Source: JAURNZ01 sp036337715
Lineage (GTDB): Bacteria; Pseudomonadota; Gammaproteobacteria; Comchoanobacterales; Comchoanobacteraceae
Direction: 5' to 3'
NCBI GenBank assembly: GCA_036337715.1
Contig: JAYZDS010000009.1
Span: 1-64,000 of the forward strand
DNA length: 64,000 nt
Shown here: positions 1 to 7,102 of the stretch, one piece after another
How the letters are laid out: the number at the start of each line of letters is the position of its first letter
How positions within the stretch are numbered: position 1 is the first letter of the stretch
Program-made: the position numbers and the translations under genes
Notes under the pieces: model-generated
Seen by the model: only the letters and a program-made list of their open reading frames with translations
Database searches by the model: none
Told to the model about the DNA's origin: nothing

Positions 1-1276
1 TTAAATCTGGTTCCAAAAGTTCATTTGTTTCTTTTGATACCTGACTAAATCTTGATGCATCTGTTAGACTAAAATAAGATACAATCTTTGTGATAGTTTG
101 CTCATTTTGTTTGATATAGGAACCATTTTTTCGTTGCTTATCAAATATAGTTAATTGGCATTTGCCAAATGGGATATAAAATTCTAGTGATATACGATGT
201 AACAATGCTTTTGTTTCTTCATGGATCAATAACGAATACTTGGATGCGGCTAAATTTTTCTTCATCGCTTCAAGAACAACTTCTGGATCCTTCCTTAATG
301 CCTCACTTGCATACTCTAATGCCTGTGCCCAATTTTGAACCGCTGCTAAAACAATCTCTTTGTCTTTCTTGAAATCCTTACTTGCAAAAATTAATGCACG
401 ACCACCGTTTTTAACTGCTTCTAAAACAATCTTTTTATCTTTCTTAAATTCTTCACTTGCATACTTTAATGCACCACCACATTTTGTAACTGCTGCTAAA
501 ACAATCTCTTCATCTTTCTTCAAATCATTACTTGCATACTCAAATGCACTACCATCTCTTTTAACCGCTACCATTACAACGTCTCGATCAGCTTTTAATG
601 CCTCGCTTGCATACTTTAATGCCCGTGCCCAATTTTGAACCGCTGCTAATACAACCTTTTTATTTTCCTTCAAGTCTTCACTGGCGAAACATAATGCATC
701 GCCACATTTTTCAACCGCTGCCATTACAACTTCCCGATCAGCTTTTAATTCCTCGCTTGCATACTGTAATGCCTGTGCCCAATTTTTTTTAACTGCTGCC
801 AGCATAAAGTCTCGATTAAAACGTAGCTCTCGATTATCTGTAATTAATCTACGAAAAGTAAATTCATCTAAATAGTGATTCATCACTTCAAGAACCACTT
901 CTGGATCTCCCTTAAGCCCTTCACTAACACACTCTAATGCACGGTCATCTTGTTTAACCGCTGCTAGCACAATAGCTCGATCATTCTTAAGATCACTACT
1001 GGCATACATTATTGCATTGCCATTTTGATTTACTGCAGCCAAAACAATTTCTGGATCTCCCTTAAGACGTTCACTAGCAAACCATAATGCACCGCCATTT
1101 TTTCTAACCGCTGCTAGTACAATTTCTTCATCATTCTTAAGATCACTACTGGCATATCTTAATGCCAGTCCATTTATATTAACCGCTTTCTCAACAATTT
1201 TATGATCTCCCCTAATATCTTTATCTTTGAAAAATAAATCAAAAAAAACTTTATCCTTTTGATCCATATTTAACAT
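1..1276 (-). CDS. DUF4116-repeat protein with F-box-like C-terminal segment (partial, runs off the left edge)
   Basis: Reading the minus strand from the ATG at 1276 gives 425 codons without a stop to base 1, so the C-terminus lies outside the window. The start has GAGAG about 6 bases upstream; a second ATG at 1267 is in frame. Residues about 26-345 are roughly thirteen 24-residue units of the DUF4116 type (consensus like EIVLAAVxxxGxALxYASExLKxD); unit 5 is divergent. After the repeats comes a non-repeat linker with the motif CQLTIFD, then residues about 394-421 (TKIVSYFSLTDASRFSQVS, then NELL), which read like an F-box. DUF4116 repeats are common in Legionella and other protist-associated bacteria. 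A secreted host-directed role is inference. The neighbour at 1721-2110 is a short paralogue. Confidence 0.85.
   Translation of the reverse strand, partial: MLNMDQKDKVFFDLFFKDKDIRGDHKIVEKAVNINGLALRYASSDLKNDEEIVLAAVRKNGGALWFASERLKGDPEIVLAAVNQNGNAIMYASSDLKNDRAIVLAAVKQDDRALECVSEGLKGDPEVVLEVMNHYLDEFTFRRLITDNRELRFNRDFMLAAVKKNWAQALQYASEELKADREVVMAAVEKCGDALCFASEDLKENKKVVLAAVQNWARALKYASEALKADRDVVMVAVKRDGSAFEYASNDLKKDEEIVLAAVTKCGGALKYASEEFKKDKKIVLEAVKNGGRALIFASKDFKKDKEIVLAAVQNWAQALEYASEALRKDPEVVLEAMKKNLAASKYSLLIHEETKALLHRISLEFYIPFGKCQLTIFDKQRKNGSYIKQNEQTITKIVSYFSLTDASRFSQVSKETNELLEPDL
242..1199 (-). repeat. tandem DUF4116 coding repeats (about 13 units of about 72 bp)
   Basis: The DNA encodes consecutive helix-pair units of about 24 residues. 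Units at residues about 170-195, 218-243 and 314-339 share the variant QNWA or KNWA in place of the usual KNG, which suggests recent internal duplication of some units. One of these (near 779-793) carries an extra Lys codon inside an A-rich run but the frame stays open. The similarity is at coding level; there are no spacers, so this is not CRISPR. Confidence 0.8.
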
Positions 1277-1413
1277 ATATTCTCTCACCAAGTTGTATAT
1301 ATAAATTTTACTTTAATATTTTTTAAATAACCAATTCAACATATCACTAAAAATTAATATAATCAATTGCTTAACAGGTATTTGCGAAAAAATTCTTACA
1401 AAGGGGAACCAAG

Positions 1414-1611
1414 ATGAAAAAATTATTAATACTTGGAATGCTCATGGGCGTTTCAGCTATGGCTATTGTTTTTACTAGTGGTGGTTATCACAATGCTGGG
1501 CAGCAGGGGACATTCAGGTGTGACAATGGTTATGTTGGAAAAGGAACTATGGAGCAGAGCGATATGTACGCTGATGAGATAGACCGACATTGTAAATGGA
1601 CAGCTAATTAG
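1414..1611 (+). CDS. small exported protein, unknown function
   Basis: A 65-residue ORF with a good ribosome site (AAAGGGGA about 8 bases before the ATG). The N-terminus has a Lys pair followed by a hydrophobic stretch (LLILGMLMGVSAMAIVF), which looks like a Sec signal peptide. The remaining 40 residues are polar with two cysteines (FRCDN and RHCKW) that could form a disulfide after export. No family was recognised. It stands alone between the two DUF4116 genes and is followed by a hairpin terminator, which supports it being a real transcription unit. Confidence 0.6.
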   Translation: MKKLLILGMLMGVSAMAIVFTSGGYHNAGQQGTFRCDNGYVGKGTMEQSDMYADEIDRHCKWTAN

Positions 1612-1665
1612 GATGACTGACTTGTGTTGTATTCAAAACCTATAAATCAACAGTAGAGACAATAT

Positions 1666-1697
1666 AAAAAAACCCATCTCAAGGATGGTTTTTTTTA
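1666..1697. terminator. bidirectional Rho-independent terminator
   Basis: An A-run, then a short stem in which AACC and ATC on the left (one bulged C) pair with GAT and GGTT on the right, then eight T. It sits between two convergent genes (ending at 1611 and 1721) and reads as a terminator from both sides. Confidence 0.7.
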
Positions 1698-1720
1698 ATT
1701 GATATTATTAAGTAAATTAC

Positions 1721-2110
1721 TTATGGACGAGCGCTCTTCATCTCTTCTTTAAGATGGTCATTTACAATTTCATTTGCGTTTGGTGAACACATGCTTAAAT
1801 TTGAAAGTGATGCTACATCAAGAAAAGAACAAATAGTTGAGACTACCCTACCACTTTTCTCAATACCTCGGTTATCTTTGGCGCTATCAAAGATACTGAT
1901 ATTTTGGCATGAACCAACATACTTTTCTGCAGGTATCTTTTCTAACAACGATTGTGTGTCTACATTTGGTGCAGCATACTTTGCTTCACCTAGACCTAAA
2001 CGCTTCATCATTTCTAAAATTACTTCTGGATCCTTTCTTAAGTCTGGATTAACCGCATCCATAACAGACACTTTGTCTTCCTTTAATGTTTCAGATGCAA
2101 AATTTAACAT
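1721..2110 (-). CDS. short DUF4116/F-box-like paralogue
   Basis: This 129-residue protein has a strong ribosome site (AAGGAG, 8 bases before the ATG). Residues 1-40 contain about one and a half DUF4116 units, including LRKDPEVILEMMKRL, nearly the same as LRKDPEVVLEAMKKN in the last unit of the left-edge gene. The rest aligns with that gene's tail: KY, LL(E/H)(K/R)I, CQ, IFD and then an F-box-like segment at about 88-118 (VVSTICSFLDVASLSNLS). It looks like a shortened duplicate that kept the final repeat and the C-terminal module. Function is unknown; interaction with host SCF-type ubiquitin ligases is a hypothesis only. Confidence 0.7.
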   Translation of the reverse strand: MLNFASETLKEDKVSVMDAVNPDLRKDPEVILEMMKRLGLGEAKYAAPNVDTQSLLEKIPAEKYVGSCQNISIFDSAKDNRGIEKSGRVVSTICSFLDVASLSNLSMCSPNANEIVNDHLKEEMKSARP

Positions 2111-2343
2111 AATTATTACTCCTTTTTATTTATTATCATATATTTAAATTCATGTACATCTTTATAATAGATAAAAATAATTAACAAAAAATTAAATATG
2201 TCTTTTTCAATATTGTTTTTATTAAAGACACTTAGGAGTTATCTATTTAGATCAAATCTCCCTTTTTCTTGTTTTTTGCAATACCTTGACCATTAGGTTG
2301 TGCCAAGATAAGATAAGCTCTTTACAAAGAGGGCAAAAAAACA

Positions 2344-2934
2344 ATGTTTAGTAGTTTACAGATATCATTTCCAAGTTTATTCAGACAAGCAATTTTAAGA
2401 CCAATGTCATCATATCCAGATACATCACCAACCACGCATGCAAGCCCCATGTTCCACGAAAATATCTCTGACTATAGACAGTATGTAGAATCAAACCATG
2501 CGCTTTATAGCTTATCTTTTTTTAGCAAACCTATGAGAGCTAAAAGCATAGAGATGTTCTTTCAAAAGCAGTTTCAGTGGCCTAAACGATTATCAACTTT
2601 ATCTTTTGACCATTGCAGAATACAAGATGAAGGACTACTAAAACTCTGTGAATATATTGTAGATGCGCCAAGCACTTTAACCATGCTTAATTTATCTAAA
2701 AATGATCTTACATCCAAATACATTGATGAGTTTGCTAAAGCCATTGCCAAAACAAATGTAAATAAAATTAACATTACACACAATAATATAGATGTAAAAG
2801 CATTGAATGCTGCGTTAAAAAAATACTGCCAACAAGGTCATACCATCGTTTTATGGAGTCCTCAAGGCAGGCAACTAATTGCACCTAATCATTATGATAA
2901 ATCATCTAATGAGGATTTTGGCTTAGAGATATAA
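2344..2934 (+). CDS. leucine-rich-repeat protein (ribonuclease-inhibitor type), effector-like
   Basis: A 196-residue protein preceded by AGAGGG about 9 bases before the ATG. Residues about 75-150 contain two to three ribonuclease-inhibitor-type leucine-rich repeats: LSTLSFDHCRIQDEGLLKL, LTMLNLSKNDLTSKYIDEF and VNKINITHNNIDVKALNAAL. The first 50 residues are Ser/Thr/Pro-rich with no clear signal peptide. Such short cytosolic LRR proteins are frequent among type IV effectors of Legionellales, but secretion is inference. It ends 7 bases before the convergent ligase-like gene. Confidence 0.6.
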   Translation: MFSSLQISFPSLFRQAILRPMSSYPDTSPTTHASPMFHENISDYRQYVESNHALYSLSFFSKPMRAKSIEMFFQKQFQWPKRLSTLSFDHCRIQDEGLLKLCEYIVDAPSTLTMLNLSKNDLTSKYIDEFAKAIAKTNVNKINITHNNIDVKALNAALKKYCQQGHTIVLWSPQGRQLIAPNHYDKSSNEDFGLEI

Positions 2935-2940
2935 ACCTTT

Positions 2941-4272
2941 TTACTTTATCGTCTTGTCTTCCAAGGCAGCCATCAACCAAGTGCCCATCCACCAAAAGGT
3001 GATACCACTCCATGAAAAGTATAAACTTGACGTCGTTACAAATGGAAATATACGAATCAATAAACAAATTAAAACGCCAAGCAAAATAGGATCATTGACG
3101 ATTTTCGTGGTATAAATACCTAACTTATCAAACTTGATATCGGTTTTTGATAATTTTTCTCGTCTATGCCAAATATGCTGCGCCCATATCAACATCAACG
3201 CTAAAAATAAAACCGTGCCAATCAAGCCTGTATTAGCTAAAAGTTCCAAATACATATTTTGAGGCGTAGTCGTACAAACCTTTAGTTTTTTAGATGTACA
3301 AGCAATCCCATATTGCTTTAAACCGGTACCAAGCCATGGCTTATCATAAAACATGATTATAGCACCCTGATTAAGTTCACTATACCCATTATTACTCTCA
3401 TATGCTGTATCAAGACTTGCAAAAGCAGCATCAGCTACTATTCCAGGTATTGAAGCCATACGAACACTTAAGCCTGGAACATTCATTACAATACTGATAC
3501 TCAAGAATATACTCAATAAACCAATTGTATAAAAATATTTTCTAAATTGAACTAGTAAGAAAAACATTAATACAAGTCCTAATAACCACCAAATTGTACT
3601 AGTACGCTCACCAGTGACGGGGATCAAGGCAATCCAAAGTATGATTAAAACAGAATAACCAAGTTTTCTTAAAAATGATTTTTTAGGTGTGCCGAGATAC
3701 ATAAACCATTTTATTACCGCTGGCCATGACATCATGACTAAATAACCACCAACAATCAACTTGCCAGAAATTGCAGTTAATCTGAAATATGCTGGATTTT
3801 CAAAATAGACGTTGCCTAATACATCTACCCCATAAAAAAACTGATGCCAGGCAGCTAAAACTAATAAAATACTTGCCAATTCAATTGAGGTTACCATATG
3901 CTTTCTTACTTGACGGTGACTAAGCAACCAGTATTGGCAAGCAACAGCAAAAAGAACAAACCGAACAAATGAAAATGCACCCTCAAAAGACACCCACACT
4001 TGAATTGCCTGAAAAGCAATGAGCATATAATAGACCCAAATAGCAAGGGCTACGGGCACCCAGCGAATTTTAAGCCAATCCCAATCCTGCTCCAAACAGG
4101 CATTTAAAAAAAAGACTAAGCCAACGCCTGTCATTGCAATATCAATGGGCGCTTTACCAAATATCATCCCAAATGGCACACATAACAATAAGATATAGGC
4201 AGTAGACCACAACTTTTCAGATCTAGTTTTTTTATAAAATAAATTATGCCAGTATTTAATAACTTTTTGCAT
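2941..4272 (-). CDS. O-antigen ligase / Wzy-C family membrane protein
   Basis: This 443-residue protein has about ten to twelve hydrophobic segments. A large loop around residues 265-345 is followed by a PQNMYLELLANTGLIG motif, the position where WaaL/Wzy-C proteins usually have an H-N-x-Y-L signature; here Gln replaces the usual His. Family members transfer undecaprenyl-linked glycan to lipid A core or other acceptors on the periplasmic side. It is the last gene of the minus-strand operon containing the beta-solenoid protein, the small peptide and the ATP-grasp pair, 49 bp after the preceding gene. It may therefore act with that cluster rather than in ordinary LPS assembly; that link is inference. 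Confidence 0.75.
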   Translation of the reverse strand: MQKVIKYWHNLFYKKTRSEKLWSTAYILLLCVPFGMIFGKAPIDIAMTGVGLVFFLNACLEQDWDWLKIRWVPVALAIWVYYMLIAFQAIQVWVSFEGAFSFVRFVLFAVACQYWLLSHRQVRKHMVTSIELASILLVLAAWHQFFYGVDVLGNVYFENPAYFRLTAISGKLIVGGYLVMMSWPAVIKWFMYLGTPKKSFLRKLGYSVLIILWIALIPVTGERTSTIWWLLGLVLMFFLLVQFRKYFYTIGLLSIFLSISIVMNVPGLSVRMASIPGIVADAAFASLDTAYESNNGYSELNQGAIIMFYDKPWLGTGLKQYGIACTSKKLKVCTTTPQNMYLELLANTGLIGTVLFLALMLIWAQHIWHRREKLSKTDIKFDKLGIYTTKIVNDPILLGVLICLLIRIFPFVTTSSLYFSWSGITFWWMGTWLMAALEDKTIK

Positions 4273-4321
4273 GTTATCTCCCTTATCAATGATAAATCTT
4301 AATATGACAGATTATATAAAC

Positions 4322-5071
4322 TTATCCAATCATTTTTGGACGAAGACTAGATGCTATTGTCCATCCATCAACATTCTCAAGTGAATACATATATTGAAAA
4401 CCATTGTTTGAAAGATGTCTTAGCATATATCGACATGCTTTTATAATCACGGGCACACTTATTTGCGACTGAATAAATGGAGAAAATCGACATAATGCCA
4501 ATGTTTCGTCGAAATGAAATTGTCCAAATTTCAATTCCAATCTATTTAATAGTTTAAAGCAAGCATCAATTTTTCTATGACCTAACGCCTGTAAATCTGT
4601 TTTATTATCAGTCTCAATTTGATTGCCTAAAATTGAATAGACAATCATTTTTTGTGTCTTTAAGCTTTTACGTGTTTTTAAACCAACTACCCATGCATGT
4701 CTTTTAATACAATCTTTTGTCCAGACACCTGGTGAAAAAAAGGTATGTTTTAATGGGTTAATACAACAATTAACTTGATTTGCATACCACATTAAAAAAC
4801 CTAGCCAACTATTTAACTGATATTTATTATCATAGGCTTTTACAGCCATACCTTCAGACAAACCATTCAAATTGATATATAAAACATCAATTTGATTTGG
4901 CTCAGGCAATATTGGATTAAAAACACCATTTAACCCCAGCGTAAAACATTGTGATTGTTTTTGAAATGACTGCCATGACAACCACCTTGTTGGGACTTGG
5001 TGCTGGTATTTAAGCATCAAATAACATTGTTTAGCAAAAAAATCTTTCTCATGCGTTAAAAATAAAATCAA
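4322..5071 (-). CDS. ATP-grasp partner protein, probably degenerate ATP-grasp fold
   Basis: A 249-residue protein of no recognised family. Its start (MILFLTHEKDFFAKQCYLML) resembles the N-terminal domain of MvdC/MvdD-type ATP-grasp peptide ligases. VNCCINPL near 100-107 sits where those enzymes have the N-R/N-P motif, and CFKLLNRLELKFGQFHFDE near 171-189 resembles their C-terminal (L)xFGxxDF segment. The metal-binding Glu and Asn that should follow are absent (RFSPFIQ instead). The ATG overlaps the stop of the ATP-grasp gene by 4 bases (ATGA), so the two are translationally coupled. I infer a catalytically dead partner or substrate-binding subunit; a structure prediction would decide. Confidence 0.5.
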   Translation of the reverse strand: MILFLTHEKDFFAKQCYLMLKYQHQVPTRWLSWQSFQKQSQCFTLGLNGVFNPILPEPNQIDVLYINLNGLSEGMAVKAYDNKYQLNSWLGFLMWYANQVNCCINPLKHTFFSPGVWTKDCIKRHAWVVGLKTRKSLKTQKMIVYSILGNQIETDNKTDLQALGHRKIDACFKLLNRLELKFGQFHFDETLALCRFSPFIQSQISVPVIIKACRYMLRHLSNNGFQYMYSLENVDGWTIASSLRPKMIG

Positions 5072-5907
5072 TGGTGATACTCCGAAAGACTTGTGACCAG
5101 AGCCTTTGATATATGAGGATAACTTAAAGCAGCTTCAAAATAAGCATATCCAGGGCTTGGGTTGGCTTCTAAAAAATAGTATTTTTTTTGGTAATAAATG
5201 AGGTCAATGCCAGAAAATCTTAATTTTAGTATTTTATTCAAGGCCAAAACATCACGTTCAACATTTCCAGGCAGATGATACATAAAAACATCATTATCTT
5301 TTCCACTATAACGATAATCTACCGAATCAGACTTTATTCCAACTGATGTAATCGACTTATCACAAGCGTGAACTCGAATGTTTAAACCTGGAATATAGGC
5401 TTGTAATAATGCCGGCTCATAAAAAGATTTTTCTTCATGTCGATATACTTGGTTCACGATAGAGCGCTCCGAACTAATTGATTTGCAAATAAATGATTGA
5501 TTGATTTTAATCTGTGTATTCATAATGATATTTGTACTAGGGATCAGCCAGCTCTTAAATTGGCTTGCCACAGCTAATTGGTAGGGCTTTGATAAATTAC
5601 TCATGGTATCTTGTGGTCGATTAATGACATTCTCATAGCGGTTATCTAACCAATCATAAAGTTTTAGAAATTGCTCTAAATAAATTTTATTTTTTTCTGG
5701 CCAATCCAAAAAACGATTATAAACACCTACGATATCGTTATGAGAAATAGGTCCTCGACCAGGAAAATACCAATTAAATTCATCTAAAAAAATATTTTTA
5801 CCAAGTTGATGCAAATCAACAAATGCGAAATCAATGGCATGATTAATACAGTAATGCATGAACTTGCCTATGACATTATCTGAACATTGTCCTAGTACTA
5901 AGATCAC
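5068..5907 (-). CDS. ATP-grasp ligase (RimK/graspetide-maturase-like)
   Basis: A 279-residue ATP-grasp enzyme starting at a GTG 2 bases after the stop of the small peptide gene. Visible features are an N-terminal alpha/beta domain, NRP near residue 96, FICKSIS (ATP-binding Lys), LLQAYIPGLNIRVHACDK (central grasp strand typical of RimK-like ligases), SGIDLIYY, and FLEANPSPGYAYFE with the Mg-binding Glu and Asn. The active site therefore looks intact. Family members join a carboxylate to an amine or hydroxyl through an acyl-phosphate, for example side-chain lactams and esters in graspetide peptides. The adjacent Lys/Asp/Glu-rich peptide is the obvious candidate substrate, but this is inferred from gene order. 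Confidence 0.8.
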   Translation of the reverse strand: MILVLGQCSDNVIGKFMHYCINHAIDFAFVDLHQLGKNIFLDEFNWYFPGRGPISHNDIVGVYNRFLDWPEKNKIYLEQFLKLYDWLDNRYENVINRPQDTMSNLSKPYQLAVASQFKSWLIPSTNIIMNTQIKINQSFICKSISSERSIVNQVYRHEEKSFYEPALLQAYIPGLNIRVHACDKSITSVGIKSDSVDYRYSGKDNDVFMYHLPGNVERDVLALNKILKLRFSGIDLIYYQKKYYFLEANPSPGYAYFEAALSYPHISKALVTSLSEYHH

Positions 5908-5909
5908 TA

Positions 5910-6062
5910 CTAAAGCTCAATAAGTGTTTGTATCTGGGAAGCTATGGGGCAAATATCATCTTTCCCCTCTTTACCGTCTTTCCCATCCTTGCTACTTTCT
6001 TTACCTAAAAAACCATATTTATTTGCTTTTTCATACGCTTCATAACCAATTTTACAGCTCAT
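5910..6062 (-). CDS. 50-residue Lys/Asp/Glu-rich peptide, candidate ribosomal-peptide precursor
   Basis: Read directly on the minus strand: ATG at 6062, stop TAG at 5912-5910, with AGGAG 8 bases before the start. Residues 1-20 (MSCKIGYEAYEKANKYGFLG) could be a leader. Residues 21-36 are KESSKDGKDGKEGKDD, a run with five Lys, six acidic residues and two Ser. The C-terminal part ICPIASQIQTLIEL may be a helix. Cys3 and Cys38 are the only cysteines. The next gene, the ATP-grasp ligase, begins 2 bases after the stop, and the exported beta-solenoid gene ends 17 bases upstream. Alternating Lys and acidic residues are what a side-chain-amide-forming ATP-grasp would need. A short collagen-like linker protein is the main alternative. 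Confidence 0.65.
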   Translation of the reverse strand: MSCKIGYEAYEKANKYGFLGKESSKDGKDGKEGKDDICPIASQIQTLIEL

Positions 6063-6079
6063 ATATTTATCTCCTAATA

Positions 6080-6598
6080 TTAATTTATTTGTGTTCCACC
6101 AATGATTTTGCCTGAAATATTAGCACTGGGTGCTTTTACAACACGACCATTGCCTTGTTCAAAGAAAATTTTACCTCTTATCTTTGTTTTACCTGATAAA
6201 ATAATTGTCTGAGGCTCATCATTTTGTTGTTTTAACATCACAATATCAGCCACCTCTGTATCATGTAATTCAATACGGTTTGCTGTTGCGTTAATGTTTT
6301 CTACTTTTGTATTTTTCATTACTAGAAATCCTTTAACAGCAATATCTTTTGATGCTGTCACTTGATTTAATTCAGCAGTACCATGAATAGATAACGATTG
6401 AAAACTTGCCCCATTTGCTGATAATTGGCCGTGTATTTCAGCATTACCTCGAACCTCTGTTCCAGATAAAGAAACCATACCATTCGCATTAAGATGATCT
6501 ATACTGCCTTGGTAACAGTTGGTCTGACCATATAACTCTGTACAATGCGAGAAAGCCAGCATCGGCAAAAAACCCATCATCCAGTATCTTTTTTTCAT
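6080..6598 (-). CDS. exported beta-solenoid (bactofilin-like) protein
   Basis: 172 residues from the ATG at 6598, chosen because AAAGGAG lies 6 bases upstream; the longer reading from 6619 has no such site. The N-terminus MKKRYWMMGFLPMLAFSHC is a signal peptide, possibly of lipoprotein type although the residue before Cys is His. Residues about 35-170 are repeated short strands (VSLSGTEVRGNAEIHGQLSA, LSIHGTAELNQVTASKDIAV and onward) ending in VKAPSANISGKIIGG, the pattern of a left-handed parallel beta-solenoid like bactofilins. It is the first gene of the peptide/ATP-grasp operon. A surface or periplasmic scaffold is a reasonable guess; the function is not known. Confidence 0.65.
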   Translation of the reverse strand: MKKRYWMMGFLPMLAFSHCTELYGQTNCYQGSIDHLNANGMVSLSGTEVRGNAEIHGQLSANGASFQSLSIHGTAELNQVTASKDIAVKGFLVMKNTKVENINATANRIELHDTEVADIVMLKQQNDEPQTIILSGKTKIRGKIFFEQGNGRVVKAPSANISGKIIGGTQIN

Positions 6599-6619
6599 AT
6601 ATTCTCCTTTAACGTTCAA

Positions 6620-6908
6620 AATAAGAATGGCACGGCTATGCCAGAAAAAAAATACAGTTAATAATGACGATTGTTTTTATACTTATATGAGCTTACGATT
6701 AACTAAAGTCTTTACTAAAAGTCGGTCTGAATAGCTTTCTAAGTCAAGCAGACTCTATCATTGATCAATCATTTGTCTCTCAACCATAACTTTCTCCTAA
6801 ATGATCTAAAACCAAAGTATGGCTTCGTTAAATTCTTTAGCTAAACTGGGGTTAATAATGTAAAACAGCATATTTGACCTAAATAAGGAACTACTTTAAT
6901 ATAACCAT
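6620..6908. other. intergenic stretch between divergent units; contains a 9-codon ORF with a strong ribosome site
   Basis: No gene of normal size was seen. On the minus strand a good ribosome site (TTAGGAGAAAGTT) precedes an ATG at 6787 that opens only nine codons (MVERQMIDQ) before TGA at 6758. It lies in the leader of the beta-solenoid operon and could be a regulatory leader peptide, a remnant of a second small peptide, or chance. Confidence 0.3.
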
Positions 6909-7085
6909 ATGATTGATGCTGCTTTGTTAAATATCTTGGTGTGCCCTGTCTCAGGCGCACCAGTTGTCTATGATCGCGTAAATAATCGCTTAATTTGTCA
7001 TACCAGTAAATTGGTTTATCCAATCATAGATGGTATTCCCGTTATGTTGGAAGAAAAAGCAACACCATTTATAGACGAGAAATAA
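6909..7085 (+). CDS. Trm112/YcaR family protein (UPF0434)
   Basis: A 58-residue ORF read directly: the ATG at 6909 opens MIDAALLNILVCPVSGAPV, continues through RLICHTSKLVYPIIDGIPVM and ends at TAA 7083-7085. The pattern LxxLVCPxSxxPLxY then L(I/V)Cxxxxx(A/V)YPIxDGIPVML is diagnostic of the bacterial Trm112/YcaR family, usually about 60 residues. Some zinc-site cysteines are replaced by Ser/Thr as in many bacterial members. Family proteins are small partners of other enzymes, often methyltransferases; the partner is not evident here. It is followed 17 bp later by the HIT gene and is probably co-transcribed with it. Confidence 0.85.
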   Translation: MIDAALLNILVCPVSGAPVVYDRVNNRLICHTSKLVYPIIDGIPVMLEEKATPFIDEK

Positions 7086-7102
7086 CTTAGCTAGGAGGTT
7101 AC

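Noticed and set aside
169..792. Three plus-strand ORFs over the left edge
   Set aside because: They are out-of-frame shadows of the minus-strand DUF4116 repeats; the minus frame is open from 1276 to base 1 with recognisable domain sequence.
242..1199. Regularly spaced similar DNA segments, possibly CRISPR
   Set aside because: The units are coding repeats of about 72 bp without unique spacers and translate in one frame.
5924..6115. Plus-strand 63-residue ORF opposite the small peptide
   Set aside because: It has no ribosome site and no conserved features, while the minus-strand peptide has a good site and operon spacing.
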